Positions 1 to 9,054 of a DNA stretch of 64,000 bases are shown piece by piece. Made by a program: the position numbers and the translations under genes. The notes under the pieces are model-generated. The model saw only the letters and a list, made by a program, of their open reading frames with translations. It searched no databases and was not told the origin of the DNA. Source of the stretch: Klenkia brasiliensis (lineage in GTDB: Bacteria > Actinomycetota > Actinomycetes > Mycobacteriales > Geodermatophilaceae); assembly GCF_900100695.1 (NCBI RefSeq), contig NZ_FNCF01000007.1:140154-204153 (forward strand), read 5' to 3'. The stretch's first letter is position 1. Every line of letters begins with the position of its first letter.

Positions 1-1062
1 GCGCACCTCGCCGGAGTCCATCAGGTCCAGGATCTCGGGGACGTAGCGCTGGCCGTGCTGCTGGGCCCCGCGCAGGGTGAGCGCCTTGTTCATCACCGCG
101 CCCAGCGGGAACTTGTCCACCAGGCCGCCGAAGACCCCGAGGGTGAACACGGTGCCGCCCTTGCGGCAGGCGTGGATCGCCTCCCGCACCGCCGTCGGCC
201 GGTCGCTCTGCAGCCGCAGCTGCTGCTTGACCTGGTCGTAGACGTGCTGCACGCCGGTGCCGTGGGCCTCCATCCCGACCGCCTCGATGCACACGTCGGG
301 CCCGCGCCCGCCGGTCATCTCCCGCAGCTCGGCCAGGACGTCGACCTGCTCGTAGTCCAGCGTCTCGGCCCCGATGTGGGTGCGCACCTGCTCGAGGCGG
401 TTGTCGAGGCGGTCGACGACCACCACCCGCTCGGCGCCCATCAGCATCGCCTTGCGGGCCGCCATCTGGCCCACCCCGCCGGCGCCCCACACCGCGACGA
501 CGTCCCCGGCCTGCACCCCCGCCTGGTCCGCCCCGGTCCACCCGGTGGGTGCCGCGTCCGAGGCGAACAGCGCGCGCTCGTCGCTGACCCCGTCGGGGAT
601 GGTGAAGGCACCGTGGTCGGCGTGGGGCACCCGGATGTAGCGGGCGTGGCTGCCGGCGTACCCGCCGAGGGCGTGCGAGTAGCCGAAGCAGCCGCCGATC
701 GACTGGCCCCACAGCGCCTCGGTCATGCCCGGGTTGGGGTTGCCGTTGTCGCACAGCGACCACAGCCCCTGCCGGCAGTACCAGCACTGCCCGCAGCCGA
801 TGAAGGACACCACCACCACGCGGTCGCCCACCCGGTGCCGGGTCACGGCGGGGCCCACCTCGGCGACGGTGCCCATGAACTCGTGGCCCAGCACGTCCCC
901 GGCCCGCATGGCCGGGATGTAGCCGCCCATGAGGTGCAGGTCCGAGCCGCAGGTCACGCTCAGCCCCACCTCCAGGACGATGTCGCCCGGGTCGAGGATG
1001 GTGGGGTCCGGCACGTCCTCGACCCCGATCTCGTTGACCCCCCGCCAGGTGATCGCCCTCAT
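1..1062 (-). CDS. Zinc-dependent alcohol dehydrogenase (3' end outside window)
   Basis: Medium-chain dehydrogenase/reductase that probably oxidises an alcohol or aldehyde with NAD(P). The ATG start at 1062 is seen; the C-terminus lies before position 1. Visible features: the catalytic-zinc segment VTCGSDLH and LGHEFMG, a structural-zinc loop with four cysteines (IGCGQCWYCRQGLWSLC), and the nucleotide-binding glycine run VWGAGGVGQMA. The sequence resembles the neighbour at 1531-2679, so the two may be a diverged pair. The start overlaps the stop of the 1059-1529 gene by 4 nt (ATGA), indicating translational coupling in a three-gene operon. The substrate cannot be told from sequence. Confidence 0.9.
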   Translation of the reverse strand, partial: MRAITWRGVNEIGVEDVPDPTILDPGDIVLEVGLSVTCGSDLHLMGGYIPAMRAGDVLGHEFMGTVAEVGPAVTRHRVGDRVVVVSFIGCGQCWYCRQGLWSLCDNGNPNPGMTEALWGQSIGGCFGYSHALGGYAGSHARYIRVPHADHGAFTIPDGVSDERALFASDAAPTGWTGADQAGVQAGDVVAVWGAGGVGQMAARKAMLMGAERVVVVDRLDNRLEQVRTHIGAETLDYEQVDVLAELREMTGGRGPDVCIEAVGMEAHGTGVQHVYDQVKQQLRLQSDRPTAVREAIHACRKGGTVFTLGVFGGLVDKFPLGAVMNKALTLRGAQQHGQRYVPEILDLMDSGEVR

Positions 1063-1529
1063 CGCACACCTGCCCCGGCCGCGCCCCGGGTCCACGCCTC
1101 CAGCAGCGCGCCGCCGGGGGTCGCCGTCCGCCGTCCGTGCGGGACGGGGTCGACGGTGAGCACCGCGCCCACCTCGAGCAGCTGCTTGGCCCGGCGCAGC
1201 GCCGACCGCAGGTCGGCCTCGGGGTCGGCCCCGGCGAGCCGGGCGGGGGCAGGGCCCGGCGGGCGGCGGTCGCGCAGCCGGGCCCGCAGCTCGGTGCCCT
1301 TGCCGGCCGGGGCGGGGTCGGCCCGCACCTCGATGCGGTGGCCGAACTCGGCCAGCGGGGCGGGCAGCGACGCCAGGTCGACATCGCCGGGGTCGCGCAG
1401 CACCGTGACGGCCAGCCACCCGGCTGCCGTCCGCCCCGCCGTGGCGGACGCGCTGCCCGTCGGGTCCACCAGCGACCGGACCCGGCCCACCACGGCACCC
1501 GCCAGGTAGGTCAGCGTGTCGGTGGCCAC
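1059..1529 (-). CDS. Small protein of unknown function in dehydrogenase operon
   Basis: 156 residues, ATG start, not recognised with confidence. No signal peptide, membrane helix or metal-binding cluster is visible. The central part (GHRIEVRADPAPAGKGTELRAR region) faintly recalls the beta strands of SRPBCC/cyclase-like proteins, which is only an impression. It sits 1 nt after the formaldehyde dehydrogenase-like gene and overlaps the next alcohol dehydrogenase by 4 nt, so it is almost certainly translated together with two zinc dehydrogenases. An accessory or substrate-handling role is inferred from position alone. Confidence 0.75.
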   Translation of the reverse strand: MATDTLTYLAGAVVGRVRSLVDPTGSASATAGRTAAGWLAVTVLRDPGDVDLASLPAPLAEFGHRIEVRADPAPAGKGTELRARLRDRRPPGPAPARLAGADPEADLRSALRRAKQLLEVGAVLTVDPVPHGRRTATPGGALLEAWTRGAAGAGVR

Positions 1530-1530
1530 C

Positions 1531-2679
1531 TCAGACCCCCGCCGGCTTGAGGACCACCTTGGTCCAGCCCTCGTCGCGGGCGTCGAAGTGCTGGTAGGCC
1601 TCGGGGGCCTCGTCCAGCGAGAGCTGGTGGCTGACGATGAACGATGGCTCGGCCTTGCCGGCGGCGATGAGGTCGCGCAGCTGCCGGTTGTACTTCTTCA
1701 CCGGCGCCTGGCCGCTGCCGAGGTGTTGGCCCTTGAACCAGAACAGGCCCTGGTCGAAGGCGATCTGGCCGTTGCGGGCGAGCTCGTCCGACGCCCCCGG
1801 GTCCTGGGGGACGAAGACGCCGACGCAGCCGATCCTCCCGGTGAACCGCACCGACTGCACCAGCTTGTTCATCGTGGCGTTGGGCTGCTCGTCGCCCGAC
1901 GGGTCGTGCGCCTGGTAGCCCACGCACTCGCAGCCGTTGTCCGCGCCCAGCCCCAGCGTCTGCTCCAGCACGGCCTCGACCGGGTCCACCTGCGAGTCGT
2001 CGATGGCGATGGCGCCGATGGACTCCGCCAGCCGCAGCCGGTCGGGGTGGCGGTCGACGACCATCACCTTGCTGGCGCCGCGGATGGTCGCCGAGAGCGC
2101 GGCCATCAGCCCGACCGGGCCGGCCCCGTAGATGACCGTCTGGTCGCCGGGGGAGACCCCGGCCATCTCGGTGGCGTGGTAGCCGGTCGGGAAGATGTCG
2201 GCCAGCATCACGTAGTCGGCGGCGCGCTCGTCGGCGTCCTCGCCCAGCCGCAGGCAGTTGAAGTCGCCCCAGGGCACCCGCAGCAGCTCGGCCTGGCCGC
2301 CGGCCCAGGGGCCCATGTCGGCGAACCCGTAGGCGGCGCCGGCCATGTGCGGGTCGGGCTGGGCGGTGAGGCAGTAGTTGGTCAGCCCCCGCTCGCAGTT
2401 CTTGCAGTGCCCGCAGGCCACGTTGAACGGCAGGACGACGCGGTCCCCGACCTGCACCTTGTCGACACCGTCCCCGACCTCGATGACCTCGCCCATGTTC
2501 TCGTGGCCGAACCAGCGACCGGTCTCGAAGTCGGTGCGGCCCTCGTACATGTGCAGGTCCGAGCCGCAGATGTTGGTCGTGGTGACCCGCACCAGCACGT
2601 CGGTGGACCGCTCGACCCGGGCGTCCGGGACGTCCTCCACGCCGACCTCGCGCGGTCCCTTGTAGACGACTGCCTTCAT
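1531..2679 (-). CDS. Glutathione-independent formaldehyde dehydrogenase-like zinc dehydrogenase
   Basis: 382-residue medium-chain dehydrogenase of the FdhA type, expected to oxidise formaldehyde or another aldehyde/alcohol with NAD. The catalytic-zinc region NICGSDLHMYEG and FGHENMG is present, followed by the structural-zinc loop CGHCKNCERGLTNYC and the Rossmann motif IYGAGPVGLMAA. The extended C-terminal region (FTGRIGCVGVFVP, then DQGLFWFKGQ) is typical of glutathione-independent members. The ATG at 2679 is preferred over upstream in-frame codons because GAGGAGG lies 4 nt upstream and family similarity begins at MKAVVYKG. First gene of the operon with 1059-1529 and 1-1062; divergent from a LuxR-type regulator. 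Confidence 0.92.
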   Translation of the reverse strand: MKAVVYKGPREVGVEDVPDARVERSTDVLVRVTTTNICGSDLHMYEGRTDFETGRWFGHENMGEVIEVGDGVDKVQVGDRVVLPFNVACGHCKNCERGLTNYCLTAQPDPHMAGAAYGFADMGPWAGGQAELLRVPWGDFNCLRLGEDADERAADYVMLADIFPTGYHATEMAGVSPGDQTVIYGAGPVGLMAALSATIRGASKVMVVDRHPDRLRLAESIGAIAIDDSQVDPVEAVLEQTLGLGADNGCECVGYQAHDPSGDEQPNATMNKLVQSVRFTGRIGCVGVFVPQDPGASDELARNGQIAFDQGLFWFKGQHLGSGQAPVKKYNRQLRDLIAAGKAEPSFIVSHQLSLDEAPEAYQHFDARDEGWTKVVLKPAGV

Positions 2680-2921
2680 GGTGCCTCCTCGTCCGTTGCC
2701 GATCCCTGGTCGCTGCGTACGTCCACCGGACGCCGGGCGCCGGGCGCCCCTCCATCCGACGCCGGGACCGCGGAGCGGGGTATCGGCAGACCTGCCCATC
2801 CGGGCTCGGCAGGTCCCTCGACAGGACGCCGGCGCCGGGATCCGTTAGACAGGTGGCAGCGGCCCGGCGGCGGCCACGTCCAGACTGGGCGTCGGTGTCC
2901 CGCCCTGGCCCTGGAGAGCCC

Positions 2922-3611
2922 ATGGCGCCACCGAGCGCTCACCCGGTCGGGATCGCCGACCCCGCCCGTCCGTCGTGCGGACGGGCGCCCGAGCTGCAGA
3001 CCTGGGCGGAGTGCTTCCGCCCGGCCGGCTACCTGCAGGCGCTGCGCCTGTCGCTGGTCGGGGACGGGCGACGCCAGGCACAGCCCCAGCGCTCGGTGAC
3101 CTCCGCCGTCCGGCTGGTCCGCGGCGCGACCGCCGGGGCGGTGCTGCACCGCCGGGGTACGAGCCCGCTGCCCGGTCTCGGGGAGGACGACCTGCTGGCC
3201 CCGCTGTCGCCGGTCCTCGACGTCGCCCGCTCCCGGATGGAGGAGGGGCTGGTGTTCGCGACCTTCCTGTGGCCCCGGGGCGGGGCGCACGCCCCGAACG
3301 GCCACACCCGGGTGACCGTGCTGAGCTGCCCGGACGCGGCGCCGGCCGGCGTGCTCGGCGCCGTCGTGCTGTCCCCGGCGGGTGACCTGCGCGGGCTGAC
3401 GCCCCGGGAGCTCGAGGTGCTCGGTCTGCTGGTCGACGGCTGCACCAACCAGGAGATCGCCCGGGCGCTGGTGGTCGCGCCCCGCACGGTGGCGGCCCAC
3501 CTCGAGCACGTCCTGGTCAAGCTCGACGCCTCCACCCGGACGCTGGCCGCGGTGCGGGCCGAGCGGGAGGGTCTGCTCGTGCCCTCGCTGCCCTCGCCCT
3601 GCCGGAGCTGA
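2922..3611 (+). CDS. LuxR-family transcriptional regulator
   Basis: 229 residues from the chosen ATG. The C-terminal part (about residues 159-215) is a GerE/LuxR helix-turn-helix: LTPRELEVLGLLVDG, then TNQEIARALVVAPRTVAAHL, then VLVKLDASTRT. The N-terminal 150 residues look like a degenerate sensor domain of a kind found in LuxR regulators that lack a response-regulator receiver; no phospho-acceptor site is visible. The frame stays open back to 2853, so the start is uncertain; a weak GGAGAG precedes 2922. It is divergent from the formaldehyde dehydrogenase operon, which it may control (inference). Confidence 0.8.
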   Translation: MAPPSAHPVGIADPARPSCGRAPELQTWAECFRPAGYLQALRLSLVGDGRRQAQPQRSVTSAVRLVRGATAGAVLHRRGTSPLPGLGEDDLLAPLSPVLDVARSRMEEGLVFATFLWPRGGAHAPNGHTRVTVLSCPDAAPAGVLGAVVLSPAGDLRGLTPRELEVLGLLVDGCTNQEIARALVVAPRTVAAHLEHVLVKLDASTRTLAAVRAEREGLLVPSLPSPCRS

Positions 3612-3668
3612 GCGGGGGTGCGGCTGGGGACTACCCCTGCACCGGCCCCAGGCGCTCGACCCAGGGCG

Positions 3669-3700
3669 GGGCGCCGCCTGAAGCACTTCCGGCGGCGCCC
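3669..3700. terminator. Bidirectional hairpin terminator between convergent genes
   Basis: A perfect 10-bp inverted repeat, GGGCGCCGCC (3669-3678) and GGCGGCGCCC (3691-3700), with a 12-nt loop. It lies between the end of the LuxR gene and the end of the GH15 gene, which converge. There is no T-tract, as is common in high-GC actinobacteria. Confidence 0.6.
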
Positions 3701-3756
3701 GTCCCGCATCACCACAACGGGTGCTCCCACCGCGGGACCCGTTGACCTGCCGTCCG

Positions 3757-5610
3757 TCAGCCCCGGCGCGCCCGGGCCGCGCGGGCCTGCGCCAGCTTCC
3801 AGCCCGATGCGACGACGCCGAGGTGGCTGAACGCCTGCGGGAAGTTGCCGAGGAACGACCCGTCCCGGGGGTCGATCTCCTCGCTGAGCAGCCCGAGCGG
3901 GGTGGCGCGGGCGCACAGCGAGTCGAAGAGGGCCTCCGCCTCGTCCAGCCGGCCCTGCCCGGTCAGGTTGTCCACCAGCCAGAAGCTGCAGAGCAGGAAC
4001 GCGCCCTCCTCACCCGGCAGTCCGTCGTCGGACTCGGTGTGCAGGTACCGGTACATCAGGCCGTCGCCGGCGTCCAGGTGCTCGCGGACCTGCTCGACGG
4101 TGGCGACCATGCGCGGGTCGTCGAAGGGGACGACGCCGCGCAGCGGGAGGGCGAGCAGCGACCCGTCGAGCCCGCCGTCGTTGCGCTCGCCGTCCTCGGC
4201 CAGGTGCTCGGTGAAGGTGCCGCGCTCCTCGTCCCACGACCGCTCGAGGACGGCGGCCCGCATCTCGTCGGCCGCGGCCCGCCAGCGCTCCCGGGGGTGG
4301 TCCAGGCCGCAGCGGTCGGCGATGCGCAGCGCGCGGTCGACGGCGACCTGGCACATCGCCACCGAGTAGGTGAACGGCCGGCCGGCGCCGCGGATCTCCC
4401 AGATGCCCTGGTCGGGGGTGCGCCACTGCTCGATGGCCTGCTCGGCCAGCGCGGAGAGCGCCGTCCAGAGGTGGTCGTCGACCGAGCCGCCGTCCGAGGC
4501 CCACTGGTGGGCGACGTCCATCAGCTCGCCGTACACGTCGTGCTGGGTCTGCCCCGCCGCGCCGTTGCCCCAGCGGACCGGCGCCGAGCCGCGCCACCCG
4601 CGCAGCACCGGGTCCTCCTGCTCCTCGGGCGGCTGCCCGCCGTCGAGGGCGTACATGATCTTCGGGCCGCCGTCGCGCTCGGCGTTGGTGAGCGTCCAGG
4701 CCAGGAAGGAGTCGGCCTCGGTGGTCAGCCCGATGCGGCGCAGCGCGTAGACGCTGAACGCGGCGTCGCGCACCCAGGTGTAGCGGTAGTCCCAGTTGCG
4801 CACCCCGCCCACCTCCTCGGGCAGCGAGGAGGTGGCCGCGGCCATGATCGCGCCGGTCGCGGCGTGGTCGAGCAGCTTGAGGGTCAGCGCCGAGCGGCGG
4901 ACCAGCCGGCGCTGCGGGCCCTCGTAGCGGATGCGCGCCGCCCAGGCCCGCCAGGCCGCCGCCGTCTGGTGCACCAGGGCGTCGGGGTCCTGCCGGTCCT
5001 GCAGCCGGGTGTTGCCCGACCAGTGCAGCGCCACGGTCAGCGGGTCGCCGGCGCGCAGGGTGACCGTGCCGCCCAGGACGCCGTCGGCGCCGACCGCCAG
5101 GGGGTGGGAGGACCACAGGGTGAGCCGCAGGTCCGGGCGGGCCGGCCAGGTGAGCGCCCAGCCGCCGCCCTCCTCGCGGACCTCGACGTCGTCCTTCGGG
5201 CGCAGCCGCACGGTCAGCTCGGCCCGGCCGGTGACCACCCGGGCCAGCCGCAGCAGCTCCGACCGGCCGGCCGGGACCAGCTCGGTGAGGTCGGCGCCCG
5301 CGCGGAGGGTGAGGCAGTCGGTCACCTCCACGACGCCGTCGGGGCCGTGCAGCTCGGTCAGCAGCACCCCGGTGTCGTCGAGGTAGCGCTGGTCGGCCGA
5401 CTGCAGCCCGGTCAGCTCCAGGTCGAAGGAGCCACCCCGCTCGTGGTCGAGCAGCCCGGCGAGGAAGGGCGGGGAGTCGAAGTCGGGCAGGCACAGCCAG
5501 GGGATGGAGCCGTCCCGGGCGACGAGCGCGCACGTGGCGCCGTCCCCGATCAGGCCGTGGTCCTCGATGGGCAGCTGGCCGCGGTCTCGGGTCAGCGGGC
5601 GGGTCGGCAC
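3757..5610 (-). CDS. Glycoside hydrolase family 15 protein (glucoamylase/trehalase type)
   Basis: 617-residue cytoplasmic glycosidase; no signal peptide. The N-terminal beta-sandwich domain starts LPIEDHGLIGDGATCALV, as in bacterial GH15 trehalases and glucoamylases. The (alpha/alpha)6 barrel carries the family blocks VRNWDYRYTWVRDAAF, GIWEIRG (likely general acid Glu) and EEIDPRDGSFLGNFPQAFSH (likely general base Glu). Length matches the roughly 600-670 residues usual for the family. Actinobacterial members often hydrolyse trehalose or alpha-glucans; which applies here is unknown. GTG start with GGAGAG 4 nt upstream. It lies 81 nt downstream of nhaA, separated from it by an inverted repeat, so it may have its own promoter. 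Confidence 0.92.
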   Translation of the reverse strand: MPTRPLTRDRGQLPIEDHGLIGDGATCALVARDGSIPWLCLPDFDSPPFLAGLLDHERGGSFDLELTGLQSADQRYLDDTGVLLTELHGPDGVVEVTDCLTLRAGADLTELVPAGRSELLRLARVVTGRAELTVRLRPKDDVEVREEGGGWALTWPARPDLRLTLWSSHPLAVGADGVLGGTVTLRAGDPLTVALHWSGNTRLQDRQDPDALVHQTAAAWRAWAARIRYEGPQRRLVRRSALTLKLLDHAATGAIMAAATSSLPEEVGGVRNWDYRYTWVRDAAFSVYALRRIGLTTEADSFLAWTLTNAERDGGPKIMYALDGGQPPEEQEDPVLRGWRGSAPVRWGNGAAGQTQHDVYGELMDVAHQWASDGGSVDDHLWTALSALAEQAIEQWRTPDQGIWEIRGAGRPFTYSVAMCQVAVDRALRIADRCGLDHPRERWRAAADEMRAAVLERSWDEERGTFTEHLAEDGERNDGGLDGSLLALPLRGVVPFDDPRMVATVEQVREHLDAGDGLMYRYLHTESDDGLPGEEGAFLLCSFWLVDNLTGQGRLDEAEALFDSLCARATPLGLLSEEIDPRDGSFLGNFPQAFSHLGVVASGWKLAQARAARARRG

Positions 5611-5652
5611 AGGTCTCTCCTGGGTGTCGGCTCGTCGGTGCAGGTCAGGTGC

Positions 5653-5698
5653 CCGCTGACCGGCCCGGCAACCGTGGGTCCGCTGGAACGGTCAGCGG
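5653..5698 (-). terminator. Inverted repeat at the 3' end of nhaA
   Basis: CCGCTGACCG (5653-5662) pairs perfectly with CGGTCAGCGG (5689-5698), a 10-bp stem with a 26-nt loop. The second arm spans the nhaA stop codon. Position suggests a terminator or transcript-end stabiliser between nhaA and the GH15 gene; the long loop lowers confidence. Confidence 0.4.
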
Positions 5699-6978
5699 CC
5701 GTGCTGCTGGTGGACGTCGGGGATGCCGTCGCCGTCGTCGTCGCGGGCCTCGGCCTCGGCGATGCGGCGGTACAGGCGGTCGCGGGGCTTGAGCACGGCG
5801 GTGGCCAGCAGCGCGGCGAGCAGGGTGCCGGTGAGGACGCCGACCTTGACGTGCTCGTCGCGCAGCGACCCGGCCCCGAACGCGAGCTCGCCGATGAGCA
5901 GCGAGACGGTGAACCCGATGCCGGCCAGCAGGGACAGCCCCACCACGTCGGGCCAGCGCAGGTCGGTGTCCAGCCGCGCGCGGGTGGTCCGGCTGACCAG
6001 CCAGGTCGCGCCGGTGATGCCGATCGCCTTGCCGGCCACCAGGCCCACCACGATGCCGATGGCGACGGTGTCGGTCAGCGAGGCGCCCAGCCCGGACAGG
6101 CCGCCGACGGTGACCCCGGCGGAGAAGAACGCGAAGACGGGGACGGCGATGCCCGCCGAGATCGGCCGGATGCGGTGCTCGAAGTGCTCGGCCAGCCCGG
6201 GGCCCGCACCGGGGGCGCGCCGCGCGACGGGGACGGTGGAGGCCAGCAGGACGCCGGCCACCGTGGCGTGCACCCCGGACTCGTGCACCAGCACCCAGGT
6301 GACGGCGGCCAGCGGCAGCAGGACCCACCACGACCGGATCCGCCGCTGCACCGCGAGGCCGAACAGCGCCAGCGGGATCAACGACAGCGCGAGCGGGCCG
6401 AAGGACAGCGCGGAGGTGTAGAAGACCGCGATGACCGTGATGGCCAGCAGGTCGTCCACGATGGCCAGGGTCAGCAGGAAGGTGCGCAGCGCGGCCGGCA
6501 GGTGCGTGCTGATGACCGCCAGCACGGCCAGGGCGAAGGCGATGTCGGTCGCGGTCGGGATGGCCCAGCCGGCCAGCCCGCCGTCGCTGCGCAGGTTGAC
6601 GACCGTGAAGATCAGCGCCGGCACCGCCATGCCGCCCACCGCCGCGGCGATGGGCAGCGCGGCCTTGCGGGGGTCGCGCAGGTCGCCGGCGACGAACTCG
6701 CGCTTGAGCTCCAGGCCGGCGACGAAGAAGAAGATCGCCAGCAGGCCGTCGGCGGCCCAGGTGCCCAGTGACAGGTCCAGGTGCAGGGACGCGGGCCCGA
6801 CGACGGTGTCGCGCAGGCCCTCGTAGGCCGACGCCCACGGGGTGTTCGCCCAGACCAGGGCGGCGACCGCGCCGGCGATGAGCAGGACGCCGCCGACGGT
6901 CTCCTTGCGCAGCAGCGCCGCGATGCGGGTCGCCTCGTCGTACGTGCCGCGGGCGAACAGGCGGGCGGGCGAGGTCAC
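5692..6978 (-). CDS. nhaA: Na+/H+ antiporter NhaA
   Basis: 428-residue inner-membrane antiporter exchanging Na+ for protons to control pH and sodium. About eleven to twelve hydrophobic helices are visible. Diagnostic blocks include [19 protein letters not shown], the transport-site region [14 protein letters not shown], and the paired aspartates in [18 protein letters not shown]. The C-terminus ends in an acidic, Gln/His-rich tail. The frame is open well upstream, but the GTG at 6978 is chosen because GGAG lies 7 nt before it and the first helix follows at the expected distance. Divergent from the M48 protease across a 404-nt gap. Confidence 0.95.
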   Translation of the reverse strand: MTSPARLFARGTYDEATRIAALLRKETVGGVLLIAGAVAALVWANTPWASAYEGLRDTVVGPASLHLDLSLGTWAADGLLAIFFFVAGLELKREFVAGDLRDPRKAALPIAAAVGGMAVPALIFTVVNLRSDGGLAGWAIPTATDIAFALAVLAVISTHLPAALRTFLLTLAIVDDLLAITVIAVFYTSALSFGPLALSLIPLALFGLAVQRRIRSWWVLLPLAAVTWVLVHESGVHATVAGVLLASTVPVARRAPGAGPGLAEHFEHRIRPISAGIAVPVFAFFSAGVTVGGLSGLGASLTDTVAIGIVVGLVAGKAIGITGATWLVSRTTRARLDTDLRWPDVVGLSLLAGIGFTVSLLIGELAFGAGSLRDEHVKVGVLTGTLLAALLATAVLKPRDRLYRRIAEAEARDDDGDGIPDVHQQHGR

Positions 6979-7382
6979 GGGGCGGCTCCGGGTGCAGGGG
7001 TCGGTCGAGGAGTTGCCGACCAGACTTCCCGGCGCACCGGTGCAGAGGTTACCGGCGCGGGGAGGCCGCGGCAGCTCAGCCGCGGGGGCGCAGCCGGGTG
7101 ACGCGGGCCGGGGTCTGCCGTCGACGCTGCTCGGTGGCGGGCCCGCCTGCCAGGACCTGCTGGTCCCAGGACCACCGGGCCGAGCCATCCCCCGGGGGCG
7201 CCGGGACCCGATCGGCCGTGCACCCCGGGCGCGGCGCTGACCTGCGGTTCCGTCGCGCAACCATGCGATGGGGTGCCGTCGCGGTTGCTCTTGCGGACCG
7301 GGCCCGTTCCGGTGACCATTCGGCTGCGCGGTCGGTCCACCGGTCGCGGGGGGACCCACCGACGAGCGACACAGGGTGCGCC
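6979..7382. other. 404-nt intergenic region between nhaA and M48 protease genes
   Basis: This gap between divergent genes must hold both promoters. Several open frames cross it on both strands, but their translations are Arg/Pro/Ala-rich and show no family resemblance, so none is called as a gene. A short direct repeat CCAGGACC occurs near 7152 and 7176. No riboswitch or other structured RNA was recognised. Confidence 0.5.
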
Positions 7383-9035
7383 ATGACCGGGTACGTGCTC
7401 CGCCGATCCGCAGTCCCCCTCGGGGTGCTGGCCGCCCTGCTCGCCGCCGGGGGCGGGGTCCTGGTCTGGTTCGGCGCCCCGCTGTGGGCGCCGGTCGTGC
7501 TCGCCGTCCTCGTCGTGTCGGCCCAGTACGCGCTCGCGCCCTACCTCGTGCAGTGGTTGATCCCGGCCCGGCGGGTCGAGTGGCTGGGCGACCGGTACGA
7601 CACGCTGCACCCCGTCGGGGAGCTGGTGGTGCGGCGGTGCAGGGAGGCCGGCGTCCGCCCGGTGCGGCTGGGCATCGTCGACGACCGGACGCCCAACGCC
7701 TTCACGTTCGGGCACACCCGCGGCAACGCCCGCATCTACCTCACCCGCGGCCTGCTGGAGCGGCTCGACGAGCGCGAGCTGGACGCGGTGGTCAGCCACG
7801 AGGTGGGCCACGTCAAGCAGAACGACGTGCTGGTCATGGCCATCGCCAGCACCGTGCCGATCATCCTGTACTACCTGTTCCTGTTCTTCCGCAGCGACCG
7901 GAACGCCAACAACGCCATCCCGGCCGTGGTCGGCTTCGTCGGCTACCTGCTCTCGCAGCTCGTGCTGCTGTCGCTGGGCCGGGCCCGGGAGCTGGGCGCC
8001 GACCGGTACAGCTGCCAGGTCACCGGGGACGGCGACGCGTTGTGCTCGGCGCTGGTCGCGATCGGCTACGGGATGGGACAGGTCGACGCCGACCGGGCCT
8101 CCCGCGCGGCCGAGGCGACCCGGACCAAGGACAAGGACGCGCAGAAGGCCCTGGCCAAGGAGGAGCGGCGGCACCAGCGCACCCGGTCGATCGCGGTGCT
8201 CGGCATCGCCGACCACGGCCAGAGCACCACCATCCTCGCGGCGCGCGAGCGGGGGCTGGACCCGGCGGAGGTGATGGGCGCGCTGCGGTGGGACGCGTGC
8301 AACCCGTGGGCCCGCTTCCTGCAGCTGCTGAGCACGCACCCCCTGGTGGTCACCCGCATCGCCGCGCTGGAGGACAGCGGCCTGCCCGGTGCGCCGCAGG
8401 GGTGGAGCGCGCGGGCGGTCGCCGACTCGTGCGACGGCCCCGAGCTGACCCGCGCGCGCCGCCGGTTCTGGTTCGAGCTGCCCGTCCGCTACCTGCCCTT
8501 CATCGCCCTGCTGGTCGGGCTGGTCGCGTGGGGCCGGCACGACTGGCTGCTCCTCGCGCAGGCCGCGACGGTCGGCGGTGCCGCCCTGCTCGCCCGGACG
8601 GCGCTGACCCGGCCGCTGTGGCGGCACGTCCCCGTGGCCCGCGTCGCCCAGCTGCTCACCCGGCTCGACGTCGGCCCCGTCTCGGGGCTGCCGGTCGAGG
8701 TGCGCGGGCGGGTCATCGGGCGGGGCGTGCCCGGCTACGTGCTCAGCCCCGACCTCGTCGTGCAGGACGACTCCGGCTTCGTCCCCGTGCTCTACCAGCA
8801 GCCCTGGCCCTTCGCCCGCAGCGTCTTCGGCCTGCTGCGGGTGCCCGAGCTGATGGACACCGACGTCGTCGTCCGGGGCTGGTACCGCCGTTCCCCGGCG
8901 CCGGTGCTCGAGCTGCGCGACCTGGTGCCCGACCGGGGCGCACGGGTGCGCGGGTTCCAGTGGGCGACCGCGTACGCGGTGTCCCTCGCGCTGCTCGTCG
9001 CCGGCGCCGTCGCCTGGACCCAGCTGGCCGGCTGA
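7383..9035 (+). CDS. M48-family membrane zinc metalloprotease
   Basis: 550-residue protein resembling HtpX/Ste24-type peptidases. Two N-terminal hydrophobic segments (about residues 10-60) precede the protease domain. The HEVGH zinc motif is at residues 139-143, and a downstream [10 protein letters not shown] block (near residue 203) supplies the third ligand. Two further membrane helices follow HEVGH. Beyond the protease there is a long extension with further hydrophobic stretches (about 380-440 and the extreme C-terminus), much longer than classical HtpX at about 290 residues. The ATG at 7383 is chosen because the first membrane helix begins there. Probably turns over membrane proteins; monocistronic. 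Confidence 0.85.
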   Translation: MTGYVLRRSAVPLGVLAALLAAGGGVLVWFGAPLWAPVVLAVLVVSAQYALAPYLVQWLIPARRVEWLGDRYDTLHPVGELVVRRCREAGVRPVRLGIVDDRTPNAFTFGHTRGNARIYLTRGLLERLDERELDAVVSHEVGHVKQNDVLVMAIASTVPIILYYLFLFFRSDRNANNAIPAVVGFVGYLLSQLVLLSLGRARELGADRYSCQVTGDGDALCSALVAIGYGMGQVDADRASRAAEATRTKDKDAQKALAKEERRHQRTRSIAVLGIADHGQSTTILAARERGLDPAEVMGALRWDACNPWARFLQLLSTHPLVVTRIAALEDSGLPGAPQGWSARAVADSCDGPELTRARRRFWFELPVRYLPFIALLVGLVAWGRHDWLLLAQAATVGGAALLARTALTRPLWRHVPVARVAQLLTRLDVGPVSGLPVEVRGRVIGRGVPGYVLSPDLVVQDDSGFVPVLYQQPWPFARSVFGLLRVPELMDTDVVVRGWYRRSPAPVLELRDLVPDRGARVRGFQWATAYAVSLALLVAGAVAWTQLAG

Positions 9036-9054
9036 CCGCGGCCGCCGGGTGCCC

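Noticed and set aside
3721..6771. 1016-codon open frame on the plus strand
   Set aside because: It is antisense to the GH15 and NhaA genes; its translation is a Gly/Ala/Arg/Val/Gln shadow without family motifs, as expected in high-GC DNA.
7076..7384. 102-codon frame on the minus strand in the nhaA/M48 gap
   Set aside because: Arg/Ala/Pro-rich, no family match, and overlaps the M48 start; probably chance.
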